Shown here one piece after another: positions 51,791 through 63,650 of a stretch of DNA of 64,000 nt. The notes below the pieces were generated by a model. That model saw only the letters and a program-made list of their open reading frames with translations, made no database searches and was not told the DNA's origin. Source of the stretch: Perca fluviatilis (lineage: Eukaryota; Chordata; Actinopteri; Perciformes; Percidae); the NCBI RefSeq assembly GCF_010015445.1, contig NC_053118.1:11941437-12005436 (forward strand), in the 5' to 3' direction. The position numbers were made by a program, and so were the translations under genes. How positions within the stretch are numbered: position 1 is the first letter of the stretch; every line of letters starts with the position of its first letter.

Positions 51791-53374
51791 ACTTTTGTTT
51801 TTGTGCCTCTAAACGGCCAATTATTTTTTTTTCTCTTTTAGACTGATGCGGAACAGATCAAATGATGAAGAAAAAAGAAAACGGTGTTTCTGACGTTTGG
51901 TGGATCAGTTTACTCCTTGTTCTTGTCTGTCTTGTGAGTCTCTGAGCCCCAAAGCTATGGGCTTCCTTGGCAGAACTTCTGACTACAAATCACAGTTTTA
52001 TTCTTCTCACCTAGGGGATGCCAGAGATCCTCCATAGTCCTAGTAGTAAACATTTGAACTCAGTCCAAATCCACATCATGAACGCACAGGTCACAAAATA
52101 AAGCGGGATCCTTAAAGTAACAAATCTAGCTGAAAACATCTGAAAATAATTGGCAATGTACCTTGCACTTCTGGGTGTATCGTTTGGTTGTGTTTTTTTT
52201 CTCTCCATTGAAAATATGATGTGGATAGTTGAGTATGTGGTTTACAAATGCAGCTTTTCACTTCAGGAGAAGCAGGGGTCAATAGTCAAACAATTGGCCC
52301 CATTAGACCTAATATAATGAGTTGTAATCTTTCTTTGATATGCTGAAATGAAACTGCTGGGTCAAACTTGTTAAATACAGGAGACTCGCATGTGGTTTGG
52401 CCCTATTAAACGTCCATTCAACCAGTGTTTGACCCCTTTCATATGAGACTGCTTTCACAGGTACGCTGTAGTCATTACCTCCAATCTGAAGCTGTCAGTC
52501 CATACACATAATGGCTAAACCAGAGTGTATTAAATAATGTCAATATATTTAGATACGTTTTCATCCCTTATACAGACACCTGTTCACCGAAACAAAGCAG
52601 TGTCCAATCTGCGTTCCATCCAGATCAGGACAAACTCGCCTGATGCCCGTTGGCCCATTTACCGACGGCCAACAAGGGTTATACTTATCTGCTCATCATA
52701 AAATGTATATATTTTTTTAACTTAAACCAAGAATACATCCGAGCACATTCTACCCATTTACTCATTAATGAAGTCATTCTTGCCAAGTGACCCGCCTGGC
52801 CTTCTTAATAGCCAAAACATTGCCATTTTGTTAATAATAGGGTTGTATTCTTTATACAACTCAACTAATAACTGTTCTGTATTTTCAAAGAAGGCTGATC
52901 ACCCCTCCATTTCCCCACTGCCTTGCCGATGCTACATTCAAGTGCAGTAAAGGTTGTGCAAACCTGGGTTGAATTATCATCAGTGTTGAATGGCAGTCAA
53001 AGTAGAACATGTGGGAATTTTGGATGTGATCTGACCCAAAACGTGAAAGTATGCAGTGTACTGTACCACCATGTTAGGCTACAACTGTCATGATGATTTC
53101 CAAACCTTCTGAGGCCAATAATGACGGTTGTGGTTGTTTTTACATCGCTAGTGATGAAGTGTACAGAGACTACTATTGTACTGTAGGTCCCCTGGCTTTT
53201 CTTATCAGTCTATAAAGAGGTAGACCATGCTATTCTGGACCATACTTACACATGGTCCTTGGATTTTTTTGAGTTGAGTTATCAGCCCACAACTGAGTTC
53301 TTTCTAGTCTTGTCATTTCACCTGCAGGACTTTTGAGAAGTACATTAGGTCAAAGTGATTGTCAATAAATATAT

Positions 53375-53389
53375 AACAATAACAATAAC

Positions 53390-53441
<52 letters not shown>
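53375..53441. repeat. (AAT)n microsatellite
   Basis: AAC/AAT hexamer-like start (AACAAT repeated) passing into about 17 pure ATA units. Confidence 0.97.
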
Positions 53442-53444
<3 letters not shown>

Positions 53445-54529
53445 CAATGTGGCTGTCCGTCAGGGTTGCGTTTTGTCCAAACTATTGTTCTTTAAGCTGA
53501 TAAGTAATACACTAATCAGATGAACTAGGTTCCCCTAACAGGCACTATCAAGATTTCTAAAGGCACAGCTCTCAGCCACGTCCAGAACACGGTTTAGTTT
53601 CAGAGAGAGGGCTTCATCCTATTAGATACTTCCAGTAAGAGCAGTCATGTAGACTGACAATCAAAGGCTAACTGATCGGGTAAATCTGTGTTTCTGGATC
53701 ATAAAACAAAGTTAAAGTGTGCCCAACACACCTGTAGAATACACGTTATTCTATTTTATGTTGGACACCTAAAGATATTACAGTAAAATATTGTCCCATG
53801 TCTTTGCTTTGTTTGATATGATGATTGCAACAAGTTTCATCACACCTTTTCTCTGAGCCTTTATGAAAGCCTTTCTGGGCAAGTAGGAATTCTTGTACGA
53901 GAGAATCCTAAAAAGTAAACGTTCATTTGGAAATGATCCCAATCAGAGGATGGGGTGGGATTGCCCCTGGATGGCTAAGTCAATGCGAAACAACCACACC
54001 AGAGTTATGTGTGCTAAATGAAAGACTGTCATTAATTCAAAAGCAGTTAATAATGGATGAGGGAAGTCATCACTGAAAGCTATTTACGGTTTGAGGAGGC
54101 ATACATATGAATAGATGAACCTTTCCTCTCTCGCAGTGACAGTCGAGGGTCACTTTACAAAACTGTTGGCAGCAGAAGATCTTCCTGTAGCAGACAGACA
54201 GAGCTGCTGTCACTCAACGATGAGCTGTCACCCTCTGCTGAGATACCACGAGTGTGTGTGTGTGTGTGTGTGTGTCAATGTGACAGGTCTGAATTAATGA
54301 GAGGTATGTGTAAAAGGGAGAGAGAGACGTTAAGGAGTAAGGAGGGCAAAGATGGCAGCTGAGTAGTGGCGATTACAGCATGTGTGTATGTAGAATTGGC
54401 TCTAAAAAGAATAATTTCATTGCTTCCTGCCTTATTTCAGATGAAGACAGAATCACATAAATCTTTAATCTTTGTTCCTATCAGTTTCATATCAATAGTA
54501 TCTCAAAGTTTCTAGTACAGAGATACCAG

Positions 54530-55047
54530 CAGCGGTGGACGAAGTATTCAGATCCTTTACTTAAGTAAAAGTACCAATACCACACTGTAAAAAATACTCT
54601 GTTACAAGTAAAAGTCCTGCATTGAAAATGTTACTTAAGTAAAAGTATGTAAGTATCATCAGGAAAATGTACTTCAAGTATTAAAAGTAAAGAAAAATCC
54701 TCCCATTTTAGAAACTGGAAATGATCCAAATAGTTGTGTGTTTAATGGTCTAATCATTTCAGCTGGACTTGTAGGCCGTTATATTGTTGGCTAGTTTAAT
54801 TTATAATGAAACATCATATTTTATAAACTACATGTGTTTTGTGTGCAAACATCTTAATGTGTAAAGTACCTAGTAGCTAAAGCTGTCAGATGAATGTAGT
54901 GGAGTCAAAAGTTCAATATTTCTCTCTGAAATGTAGCGGAGTAGAAGTAAAAAGTTGCATGAAAAGAAAAGACTCAAGTAAAGTACAAGTACTTCTGTTT
55001 TGTACTTAAGTACAGTACTTGAGTAAATGTACTTAGTTACATTCCAC
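54530..55047. mobile_element. TAAGTA-rich hAT-like repeat
   Basis: The block begins CAGCGGTGGACGAAGTATTC and ends in GTACTTAGTTACATTCCAC; between them are many copies of ACTTAAGTA / TTACTTAAGTAAAAGTA. I recognise this as a very common non-autonomous teleost repeat with CAGNGGTGGAA-type inverted ends. The right terminus lacks its last bases and joins directly to a truncated Harbinger-like element at about 55048. No 8-bp duplication is visible. Confidence 0.8.
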
Positions 55048-55551
55048 AGCGCTGTTGCTATTATACCGGCGGGATAAATGACTCTTGCGCCTGACGCAAA
55101 TCTAAAATGGGTTGGTCTGAAGTAGCTAGGTGTGGTTTGGGCATAACGTGCAATAAACCAATCAGAGCGTCATCTCACATTCCCTTTAAGAGCAGGCGTA
55201 TTGTTCCATGGCGGATTGCTATTTTGACGGCGGATTTGCCTGGCGTACACCAGCGGGAGCTGTCCGGGATGCGGCAAAGTAATAAATGCCCGTCTTGACA
55301 GGGTGGCGATGTTGCGATGTTGAAGGGGAGGTATGTCGTCCGGGTGAAAGAAGGTGGGGCCTGGGTTATATCAGGACTATTCTCTGGGCGTATCTCCTCA
55401 AGTCTGGAGAGGATTGCTGCAGCCATGGAGCGTGGGCCTCCAAATGCACCACCTGAACCTGTTGTGCCCCTTCCTCTTCCCCCCACACCATCTCCGTCCA
55501 CTTGCTCCACCAGGAGCGCATCGCGCATTGCCAATCCCGGACTAGATCCCG

Positions 55552-55746
55552 TCATAGTGTCCGATCCCGCCGTAGTTCAACATCACGTCTCCTTAAGTCC
55601 TCTAATATTTCCTCATTTATGTCATCAACACATCCATGATTCATGGAAATGTTGTGTAAAACACAACAAGCCACAAAGAATGCTGCGACTTTTTGAGGAC
55701 TGTACTGTAAAATGCCTCCTGACCTATCCAAACACCTGAAGCGCAT
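55552..55746 (-). pseudogene. PIF/Harbinger transposase C-terminal fragment
   Basis: This 64-residue minus-strand frame contains RCLDRSGG, LQYSPQKVAAFFVACCVLHN, then a stretch rich in Glu, Arg and Asp. The pattern KV..(I/F)(V/F).ACCVLHN is typical of the C-terminus of PIF/Harbinger transposases (the HARBI1 family). A complete transposase is several times longer, and its catalytic DDE portion is absent here, so this is a dead fragment carried by a non-autonomous copy. The open frame 55175-55555 just downstream on the same strand shows no family resemblance I can name. Confidence 0.75.
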
Positions 55747-55890
55747 TTTCAGTAATATTTTTCTTTGTAATTATGTATGGTTTGCAAAAATGGGAACTGC
55801 TGCATCCGTGTAGATGAGAGAAGTGTATGCGCGTTGTGCACACGCTACATTATGGCCAAGCATGCGCCCCTAAAATAGCATCTGAATAAC

Positions 55891-55970
55891 GCGCCACTGA
55901 CTTTAGACTAGCGTCACTGACTTTAGACTAGCGCCACTGACTTTAGACTAGCGCTACTGACTTTAGACCA
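55891..55970. repeat. 20-bp minisatellite, four units
   Basis: Four head-to-tail copies of GCGCCACTGACTTTAGACTA span exactly 80 bp. Units 2 and 4 vary at base 4 or 5 (GCGT, GCGCT) and the last unit ends in CCA. The array lies inside the Harbinger-like element. Confidence 0.95.
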
Positions 55971-56387
55971 GGTTTTTCCTGGTCAGTGGCAGAATTGTTT
56001 TCTGAAACTGCAAAATAGTGTTACCCTCCTACTCAATTCCACTTTTCTTTTGGGCTTTATCATGTGCATGGGGAATGAATTGGTGAGAGGTTACCAGAAT
56101 TTAAAGTCAGGATGTATCCACAGCAACTAAAAATGTCAGGCATGCGACTTTGCTGAAGTGTAGAGAGGCCTGGTTAGCTTAAATGTAGCTATACTGTGTT
56201 TGTTTTTTGTTTTTTTCACTGGGAGCATAAAACTCCCATGCACATATATTTAACCACTATAACCCTTATTTGCAAAAAATAAAAATAAAATCACATTTCA
56301 ATCGCACACACTTAAATATCAGACCACAAAGATTGAATGCTATACTCCAAATGTAATTATATTTATTTCCAGAACCAGGTGAGTTAA

Positions 56388-57287
56388 AGTGATGGTTCGG
56401 AGTAATTCCTTAAGTAAATCCTTTGCACCATGACCTCGAGCCAAACACCCCCCCAGAAGCTTTTTTCACCTGGGTCTTACATTGGGAGTAGCGTTATGAG
56501 AAGATTACGATTGATACTTAGGTGCGGATCATCGCCAGTGTTCAGAATTACCCCACTACTATCGCCGAATGATACCAACGTCTACTAGTAATAAATAGTT
56601 ATGCTCACATAAAACGATGGATTGAGGAAAGTTAGTAACAGCAAGTTTATGTAAATAACACTTGCCTGCTGGCTTCTGCTCTCTGCTGTTGTTGTTGCTG
56701 CTGTGAGACGAGTGCTTAGGGCCGTCTACAAATTACAACACCGAAAAGAGATGCAACAAAAATATTTATTAATTTAAAATTTTTTTAAAGTAAGTGCTGT
56801 AGTATAACTAGCAGGAGACAAGTAATAATTGAGGTAAGTTTGGAGACATTACCTTATTTAATCACTGAATTAATAAATATTTTTGTTGTAACTCTTTTCG
56901 GTGTAGTAATTTGTAGACGGCCCTAAGCACTCGTCTAACTGCAGGTAGCAGCCGGTAGCAGCAGCAGCAACAGAGAGCTGAAGAGAGCAGGCAAGTGTTC
57001 ATAAACTTCTGGTGTACTTACAAACTTTCCAATCCATCGTTTTATGAGAGCATAACCTATTTGTACTACTTGTAGACGTTTGGTATCATTTCGGGCATTA
57101 TTAGAGGGGTAACTTACAAGATACAAACGTGGGTCCATTAGCCCCTGCGCTAAGCTATTCAGCTGATAACGCTACTCTAGCTAACTCTCCCAATGTTCGA
57201 CCCAGGTGAAAAAAGCTTCTGGGGGGGTGTTTGGCTCGAGGTCATGGTGCAAAGGACCCTAGGGTGAAATTACTCCGAACCATCACT
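56388..57287. mobile_element. 900-bp palindromic foldback MITE, TTAA-flanked
   Basis: The left end AGTGATGGTTCGGAGTAATT and the right end (reverse complement) are identical over their first 20 bases. After a short indel the arms match again through TCCTTTGCACCATGACCTCG, AGCCAAACACCCCCCCAGAA and GCTTTTTTCACCTGGGTC. Pairing continues, with gaps, to the centre near 56.8 kb (GTGCTTAGGGCCGTCTACAA on both arms). TTAA flanks both sides (56384-56387 and 57288-57291). The terminal sequence is one I recognise as abundant in teleosts. It has no coding capacity. Confidence 0.88.
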
Positions 57288-57954
57288 TTAACCTTTCAAA
57301 ATGTCCTCATAGTCCAAATGAAATGACTGAACAATACCCAGGGGTTTTCTACTATGTCTCAGTTTTGTGGTACCACAATGTTGGCGCGCTTGTTGGAGCT
57401 CAGTGGAAATCTTTCCAGAGAATATTGTCTGTACTCACGGTTCCTTGGTAACAGAAAGATTATAGTGACCGTCTATCCAAACCCTTCTGTCCAGGGGTGA
57501 GATATGCAATGAGGAAACCCGTCCTGAAACTCCGTACGTCCGTGTGCAAAACACAGACACCTCCGACCTGCAGCGCGAATCCTGAGCACATCTATGGCAG
57601 CAACATGGGTGGCAGCATCTGACGCACACTAGCCAGAAGTTCACAAAATCTAATGAGCTTAACTATATCTTGTCCAAAAATGTCAATTTCATTTTAGTTC
57701 ACAATGTCCATACTCACTCAGAAACTCGGTGGCAAAGTGGGTTTCTGGATATGTAGTAGCAGTTCGCACATGGCTATGGCATTAGCTCCACTTCAGTGAA
57801 ATCTCCGTGGTCAATTTAACCAGCTCCAAAACAAAGCTCACTCTCCCGTTTTAACAGGGTTACACACTGACAAAAACCAAGAAAAAATTCCCCCTGGCTC
57901 TTAACTTTGATGACCAGTAATGTAATCAATCGTACAGAACTTACAACTAGCTCG

Positions 57955-58600
57955 TAGCTATCTCCCATAGACAGTATATAATGGACCAATAGACCCCGTT
58001 GCTCTGGATGGAGACCAGTGAAGGCTATTAGAAGCACTTTTCCGGTGATCGCCAGCTTTACTGCGCAGCCTCCAACTGAGAGAGACAGCGTAAATGTGAC
58101 GTGAGCAACGTGTCTGAAAGTTGTAAGACTTCTGGTAGCTGTGCCAAGAGAAATCTCAGTCATTCCCAATCTTACAGAGAAGGAGAGTGTAGGTATATGT
58201 AAGGAGATAACACGGGCACAGGCTAATTATTGCTAACTAAAATGCTAGTTAACATTAGTAATTAAGCCTAAACAGCTCATGTAAGTCGAAACTGCCTGCA
58301 AGCTTATCCTGTACTGTACGGTAATTCCTCTACTATGTGACACAATCGTTAGCCTATTTTACAAAAACGTCTGCTACGGAGCCATAACGTGAGGTACAAG
58401 GTAATGGAGCCTTTTATACGTTGTCGTGTTTCTTTAGAACTAAACAATGGACAAATAGAGTCTTTAAACGCTTCAGATGTAAAGTTATTCGCTGTCAAGT
58501 GGCGCCAAAATGAATGCTAGTCAGTGGAATGCTAACGGGAGGTGATGGCCAGGTAGCAACAAAATGGCGCCATAGGACGTTCGAGTTCTGAAGCAAAGCT
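57955..58600. repeat. dispersed teleost repeat segment
   Basis: The stretch contains CATAGACAGTATATAATGGA, GACCCCGTTGCTCTGGATGG, TTTACTGCGCAGCCTCCAAC and, further on, AAGTGGCGCCAAAATGAATG and GTAGCAACAAAATGGCGCC. I recall these together from repeats in other teleosts. The family and exact borders are uncertain. Confidence 0.45.
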
Positions 58601-58982
58601 TACCCCCTTGCTATCTCCATGTGTTTTTTTTCCGTCACTTTCTTTTTCCGTCTCTGTTTTTTTTAGTCCCGCCCCCTCAAAAATCCGGTAGGTTGCCAAA
58701 CTGCGCTCTGGATTGCACTGATTGGACAATCAACAAAACTGACACCTGGCCACCCAATACAAAATAAAATGACAGAGGGTTCAAAAGGTTACTCACAACA
58801 GAGGATATTTCAACACCTCACAATTGTATAACTCGATAACAAATATGAATTAATATTAAATATTAATAACAAAAAGGTATTACACAACAGGAACAATTGA
58901 ACTGGCCCATATTTCAGGATATACTGTATTTCTGTTAAAAGAACACAAAATAAACAATATATAAATTTAGCAGGGTGCTACA

Positions 58983-59170
58983 TTAGCACCAGGGAACGTT
59001 TGCGCCTGAACTGTTTTCGCTGAACCGCCCCCGGGAGCGCAAATTCATTCCCTAATTTACCGACGTGCGTCTGTGGAGGGAAAAGTCCGCTGTGCGTCAG
59101 GGTCAAAATAGGAATGATACATGCGTCGGTGTACAAAGGAAATTGCGTTGAGTGCAAGGTAGGGCCCTAA
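58983..59170. mobile_element. Harbinger-like element, right part
   Basis: The block resumes with CACCAGGGAACGTTTGCGCC and continues ACCGACGTGCGTCTGTGGAG to the terminus AGGGCCCT at 59161-59168, followed by AA (TAA if the last T is shared). This is the right end expected for the element that starts at 55048. The element is thus split by the 2.96-kb insertion. Confidence 0.7.
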
Positions 59171-59295
59171 TAGTTTACCGCCAAGCTAGCGGCTCTGTGC
59201 GCATGTGAGCGTATGGCTTGAGCTAAGTGCTAACTTCAGCATGCTAACATGCTCAAAATGACAGTGTTTACTATGCTGATGTTTAACAGCTAAAT
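59171..59295. repeat. GCTAACATGCT-type dispersed repeat
   Basis: The stretch reads CTAACTTCAGCATGCTAACA then TGCTCAAAATGACAGTG and ends ATGCTGATGTTTAACAGCTAA. Sequences built of alternating GCTAA and GCATG like this are common in teleost genomes. It directly abuts the right end of the Harbinger-like element; borders are approximate. Confidence 0.45.
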
Positions 59296-60094
59296 CAAAT
59301 CAAGGCTGAGATAGCCTGACTTTTAGTCCCTACGCAGCAGGTCAAGCTAAAAAATGACGCAGCTACAATTCCCATAATGCAACTGGATAGCGTCTTTAAT
59401 TAGATAACATCAGGGTTGTTTTTTGTTTATACTTTAGAACACTCCCTCCAGAGGTACAGAAGACATTATAGCCTGCAACTGTTTCCACAGGGTGAGTTCT
59501 CCTCGTGACGGGTAAACTGAACTTCATGTGTAAAATCTGTGGTGTGTTTTCAAACTTGCATTTAATCCAACAGTAATGTATCCTTCCAGAGATATATCCC
59601 AGTTACTTTCTAATAATATTCACACCTAACTGTGAACTGTTATAATTGGAACTACTGCCTACTTAATAAATGGGTCTTACATAAACTGTTGGGTAAACTT
59701 ACCCTTTAAGAATTTGTCCACCAGCCAAATCTATCTTATGTCTGGCATAACTCATTTTTGTGAACGCAAAGGTCCAACCAAAATACATAATATAAAATGA
59801 TTAGAAAGTAATAAAACATTCAATAATTTTATACATTTTTTACCTTTAAGTAATTAAATACATGACTAACAGTATTGCTTTAGAATTTGCGCTGCTTTCT
59901 TTCATTAATGGCTAAACGGTTTGGTCAAATATGGCACCTTTGCATTTGAAAGGATGTGTTGCTCCACATAAAGAAAATGATGCATGCGGGTGACTGAGAT
60001 GGGTAAACCTCAGTTTGTGTGTGTGCATTACTCTGTGTGTGTATGTGTGTGTGTGTGTGTGTGGCAGTTTCCCCTCCTGACTGAAGGAGAAAAA

Positions 60095-60305
60095 CAGCCA
60101 GGGAGAGTCTATCAGCGTGGCACCCTGCTCCAGAACATTCTTGATGAAGCAAAGGTTGTCTTCATTAGGTGCATTAATATTCATGACGAATGGTAATTTT
60201 GACACAGAAAAGGTCTCAGTAACCTTTTCTCGGGCATTTTTTCACTTCTCAAGGAAATTACAGTCCGGCAATGACTTAATTAATGCTTGGTTTCCTCGCC
60301 AAGTC
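60095..60305. promoter_or_regulatory. candidate conserved non-coding block (intergenic)
   Basis: Unique, evenly composed DNA with GGTGCATTAATATTCATGAC, GAATGGTAATTTTGACAC and TGACTTAATTAATGCTTGG. The mix of balanced composition and clustered homeodomain/POU cores is typical of vertebrate conserved elements, but this is not tested. Confidence 0.28.
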
Positions 60306-60375
60306 GTTTGAGGGCCTGTCACTTTGAGGTTGGGGTATCTGTCTCACACCGACAGCGATTGAGAGCGAGAGATAG

Positions 60376-60379
<4 letters not shown>

Positions 60380-60411
<32 letters not shown>
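60380..60411. repeat. (GA)n microsatellite
   Basis: About 16 pure GA units. Confidence 0.97.
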
Positions 60412-60414
<3 letters not shown>

Positions 60415-61237
60415 AGTAGGATTTCAGAGAGATGGGGAGAGACAGGATGAGTTGCTTCCACACAGGCTTATTTACCATTAAATCCTCTCCTCTGTCTTCC
60501 TCCATATGCTCCACCCCTCTCCTCTGTCTCTCCCCCCCACTCCCCCCCACCCTTTATACAATCCACCCCCTCAGTTTCTCCACCTCCTTCATTCAGTGCG
60601 TTGTGGTGTGTTGGTATATGGAGGATGTCACCCTCAAGGCCCCGCAGGCCTCACATTTCAGCCGGGAGATCATGAGATGTGACAGGATGTGACTTTTCAC
60701 TTTCCTCTCTTTATCATCTCAGGGATCGTTCTGCAACATGGCTTCAATGCCACCGAGCAGTGAGACACTGCAGTCCTCCATGCATTTCCAGTCCAGGGAC
60801 TGTTGCAGAAATAAAAACAATCTCTGTCACATACTGCTGTCTATGAAGTGCGCATATACATAGATGCTTTAAGTGGCTTCATTTAGGAGGAGTACATTTC
60901 TAACACAGATTTTGAGCTTCCACAAGACACAATAGATCTAGATTCACTGTGTTTATATATTGAGTTTTTTTAATTGTATGGAATTACAAGGAGGCCAGAC
61001 AGAGAAAATAAAATGCCAGAATATATTAAGGGGCCCTTTCGGGACATTTCGGAATTTTTTTGTCTTTTTACCTAGTCTTGTAAAACACAATTAGAGTAAT
61101 ATTTTAAAGTGATTATTTCCCAGTTATTATCATATCAGTATGATGGAGTAATTCAATCATTTGTCAGCGTATTACATTTCCAAACTTTATTGCTAACCAA
61201 CTATTGCATTTTCCATCAGCTGTAAGCGTACTGGCTG

Positions 61238-61418
<181 letters not shown>

Positions 61419-61740
61419 GATCACAACACAGCAATCTAAAACACTCAATCCTTCCCATTTCCTCTAAGACAGTAAAATATTTGAACATAAGGCAACATTT
61501 CCTTTATCATGTCCCATAAAAATAGTAATTTGCCGGAGCCCCTTGTAGCACAATATGGTAGGCAATGTGTTTTCCTGATAATGTAGAGATGACAGATAGG
61601 TCCATACTGGGAGGTTTCACTTCACTCTGGATACCAGTGTAATAAATTGCACAGGGAAGGAAGGAGGAGAGGGAAAGATAGAGCAGGAAGAGAGAAAGAT
61701 AGGGCAACAGATAGAGGCTCCTCCGACATCTCTCCTCTCT

Positions 61741-61761
61741 GGCCAGTAGACGGCTGCACTG
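61741..61761 (+). promoter_or_regulatory. possible CTCF-type site
   Basis: GGCCAGTAGACGGCTGCACT resembles the vertebrate CTCF core (CCAGTAGAGGGCGC) with two or three mismatches. A single site read by eye is weak evidence. Confidence 0.2.
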
Positions 61762-61779
61762 TGGGCAGTGATTATACGC

Positions 61780-62060
61780 TATGAAAATGTAGGATTAATT
61801 AGGCTGGCAAGGGAAGGCAATGCTGTCTCATTACTGGCACACTCTCCCCCCTCAAAGATATCACCGCTAACACGGCCATTGCACTAAAGCCAGCAGACAA
61901 AGTCCTCTCTTTTCTGCCCATCGCCCTTATTATCTTATTTAAGGCCACTTAAGGAGGGCCCCAAAGGTGGGCGACACCGCAGATTGTCTTCACTATGCGT
62001 CGTCCTTAATAATCAGAGCCGCGCCTTTGCTTTCACCTAAAGTTATAAAGAGAAAAAAAA
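61780..62060. promoter_or_regulatory. candidate conserved non-coding block (intergenic)
   Basis: Unique sequence with AGGATTAATTAGGCTGGCAA, CTTATTATCTTATTTAAGGC (GATA-like) and GCGCCTTTGCTTTC (SOX/TCF-like). No repeat or ORF explains it. Confidence 0.25.
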
Positions 62061-63379
62061 ATGTATCCGTTTCAGAGAAGAAAGAGTTTCCTTTTTAGTT
62101 TAGCGCTAACGTGTGTGACTGGGTGGAGCGAGGACAATGGTGGCACAGTTTCCACTTTGTCACAGGAATAATTAGTCTATGGAGACTTTGCCCTCACTGT
62201 GTTGATCCTCTGTTCTTCTCGCTTTATCCATTTTCATAGATAACGTGTGACACGGCCGCAGCCTTCCCCTCCCCATAACATCTGTGATTCTCCATCATAC
62301 CCTGTTCATCTTCCAGGTCTTTATCTTTCTTATTCCTCAAATATTTCACATCACGGAGGGGTAATTTTCAACACAGCCATGCAGATGACGTGGAACTATC
62401 TGTATCTTTTTTTTTGTGTGTGTGTGATTTGAAATGATAATTTAGGGGATTTTTTTTCTTTCTGCGGTGGCAAGTGGTCACACGTGTGGTGTTTTTAGCA
62501 TTTAGGTTTCTTATTTCACTACTTCGATTTGTCGGTCAACAAATGTGCTGCAGCTATTTCGATACATCAGTTAATTGCTTTCAGTCATTTTTCAGGCAAA
62601 ATTGTGGCAAATTTATTTTGTTGTTGTTATATATTGTAATTGTATATCTTTGGGTTTTGGACTACTGGCTCTTAGAAATCATAGTGAGCAATATTTTATA
62701 TTTTCCAACCATTTTATAAACAATTATTCCAGGAATCAAGATTTACTTATACTATATTCTTTTACTGTTAATACCTTTTTTTGTAAATACTATCAGACAG
62801 CAAATTTAATATTTACATGAATTGTCTTTAGAGAGAACATACTGTACAGTATTTGCCAGTAAGTACAAAATAATGTGTTTTATATAAAAAGCCAGCCTGT
62901 ATGTAAATGCTATTTACTGAAAGAGTGATGTAGCAGCATCATCATACAAATGTGAGCCAGTTTTAAGACAACATTTCCTTGCCTGTGGAAGGCGTCTGTT
63001 TTGTTTCCCAAGGTTACTGAAAGGTCTCCGGTTAGAAAACAACAAGACACAATGATGTAGACGGTGGTCACTTGTGCGTGATGCCTATAAAGAATCAGAC
63101 CTCGTTGCCGTGTGTACCATACTGGCCTCGCTGCCAATTGTAACATGTTGTGGATCCTACATAACGAAACCTAATTAGATTGTTGAGTCAATCAGCATCC
63201 CACAGGTACATAACATGGCTGCAGAGAACAACAAACCAGTGTAATTGCCCTGAACATGATTGCACCTCTCACCAGGACTGAGTGCTTCAAACGCGCTTGT
63301 TTTTGTTTTTGATTGCAAAGTCGTTACATGTGCTAATGGTGGCGTGCAAATCCGTTTGAGCAAGTGTCGGCCTTGAGAT

Positions 63380-63650
63380 GGAAGTCTGAATTGACAAACA
63401 TTCAGTGCAACAAATGCCATTCTTCCCACTGCACACGCACCGAGCGCTTTGCCATGGAAATAAAACAGCTTCTGTGCATGTGTGTTTGCCTAACTCTGCT
63501 GTTTATAACCACTGCGAGAGTCTCACCTCCTCCGAGCCAGACTTGGGCGAACATAATTACCCAGGGCGCTCTGCGATAACGCCTACTGTCACTCCTCATT
63601 TACAAGGCCTGCTGGAACTCCACTCAATTAAGTAATAAAACATGTTCTCT
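63380..63650. promoter_or_regulatory. candidate conserved non-coding block (right edge)
   Basis: Unique sequence with CCATGGAAATAAAAC, GTTTATAACCACTG (a RUNX-like AACCAC), CATAATTACCC and CTCAATTAAGTAATAAAAC. It has no coding resemblance. Confidence 0.22.

Larger units (their letters stand above)
55048..56018. mobile_element. Harbinger-like element, left part (5' truncated)
   Basis: From GCGCTGTTGCTATTATACCG onward the sequence matches my recollection of a common teleost repeat whose ends are AGGGCCCT. The true left terminus is missing; the block begins at the junction with the TAAGTA repeat. It contains the antisense remains of a transposase C-terminus (55552-55746) and a four-unit 20-bp tandem repeat. 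At 56018 the element is interrupted; it resumes at 58983. Confidence 0.75.
56019..58982. mobile_element. 2.96-kb insertion into the Harbinger-like element
   Basis: The Harbinger sequence breaks after ...GCAAAATAG (56018) and resumes with (T)TAG CACCAGGGAACG at 58983. The inserted block starts TGTTACCCTCC and ends GGGTGCTACA; the ends form a weak inverted repeat and have TG...CA form, as LTRs do. ATAG and TTAG flank it, a possible imperfect 4-bp duplication. It could be a solo LTR or a non-autonomous element, or two or more nested insertions. It contains the 900-bp palindrome at 56388-57287 and a further teleost repeat near 57.95-58.6 kb. I see no reverse transcriptase or transposase coding in it. 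Confidence 0.5.
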
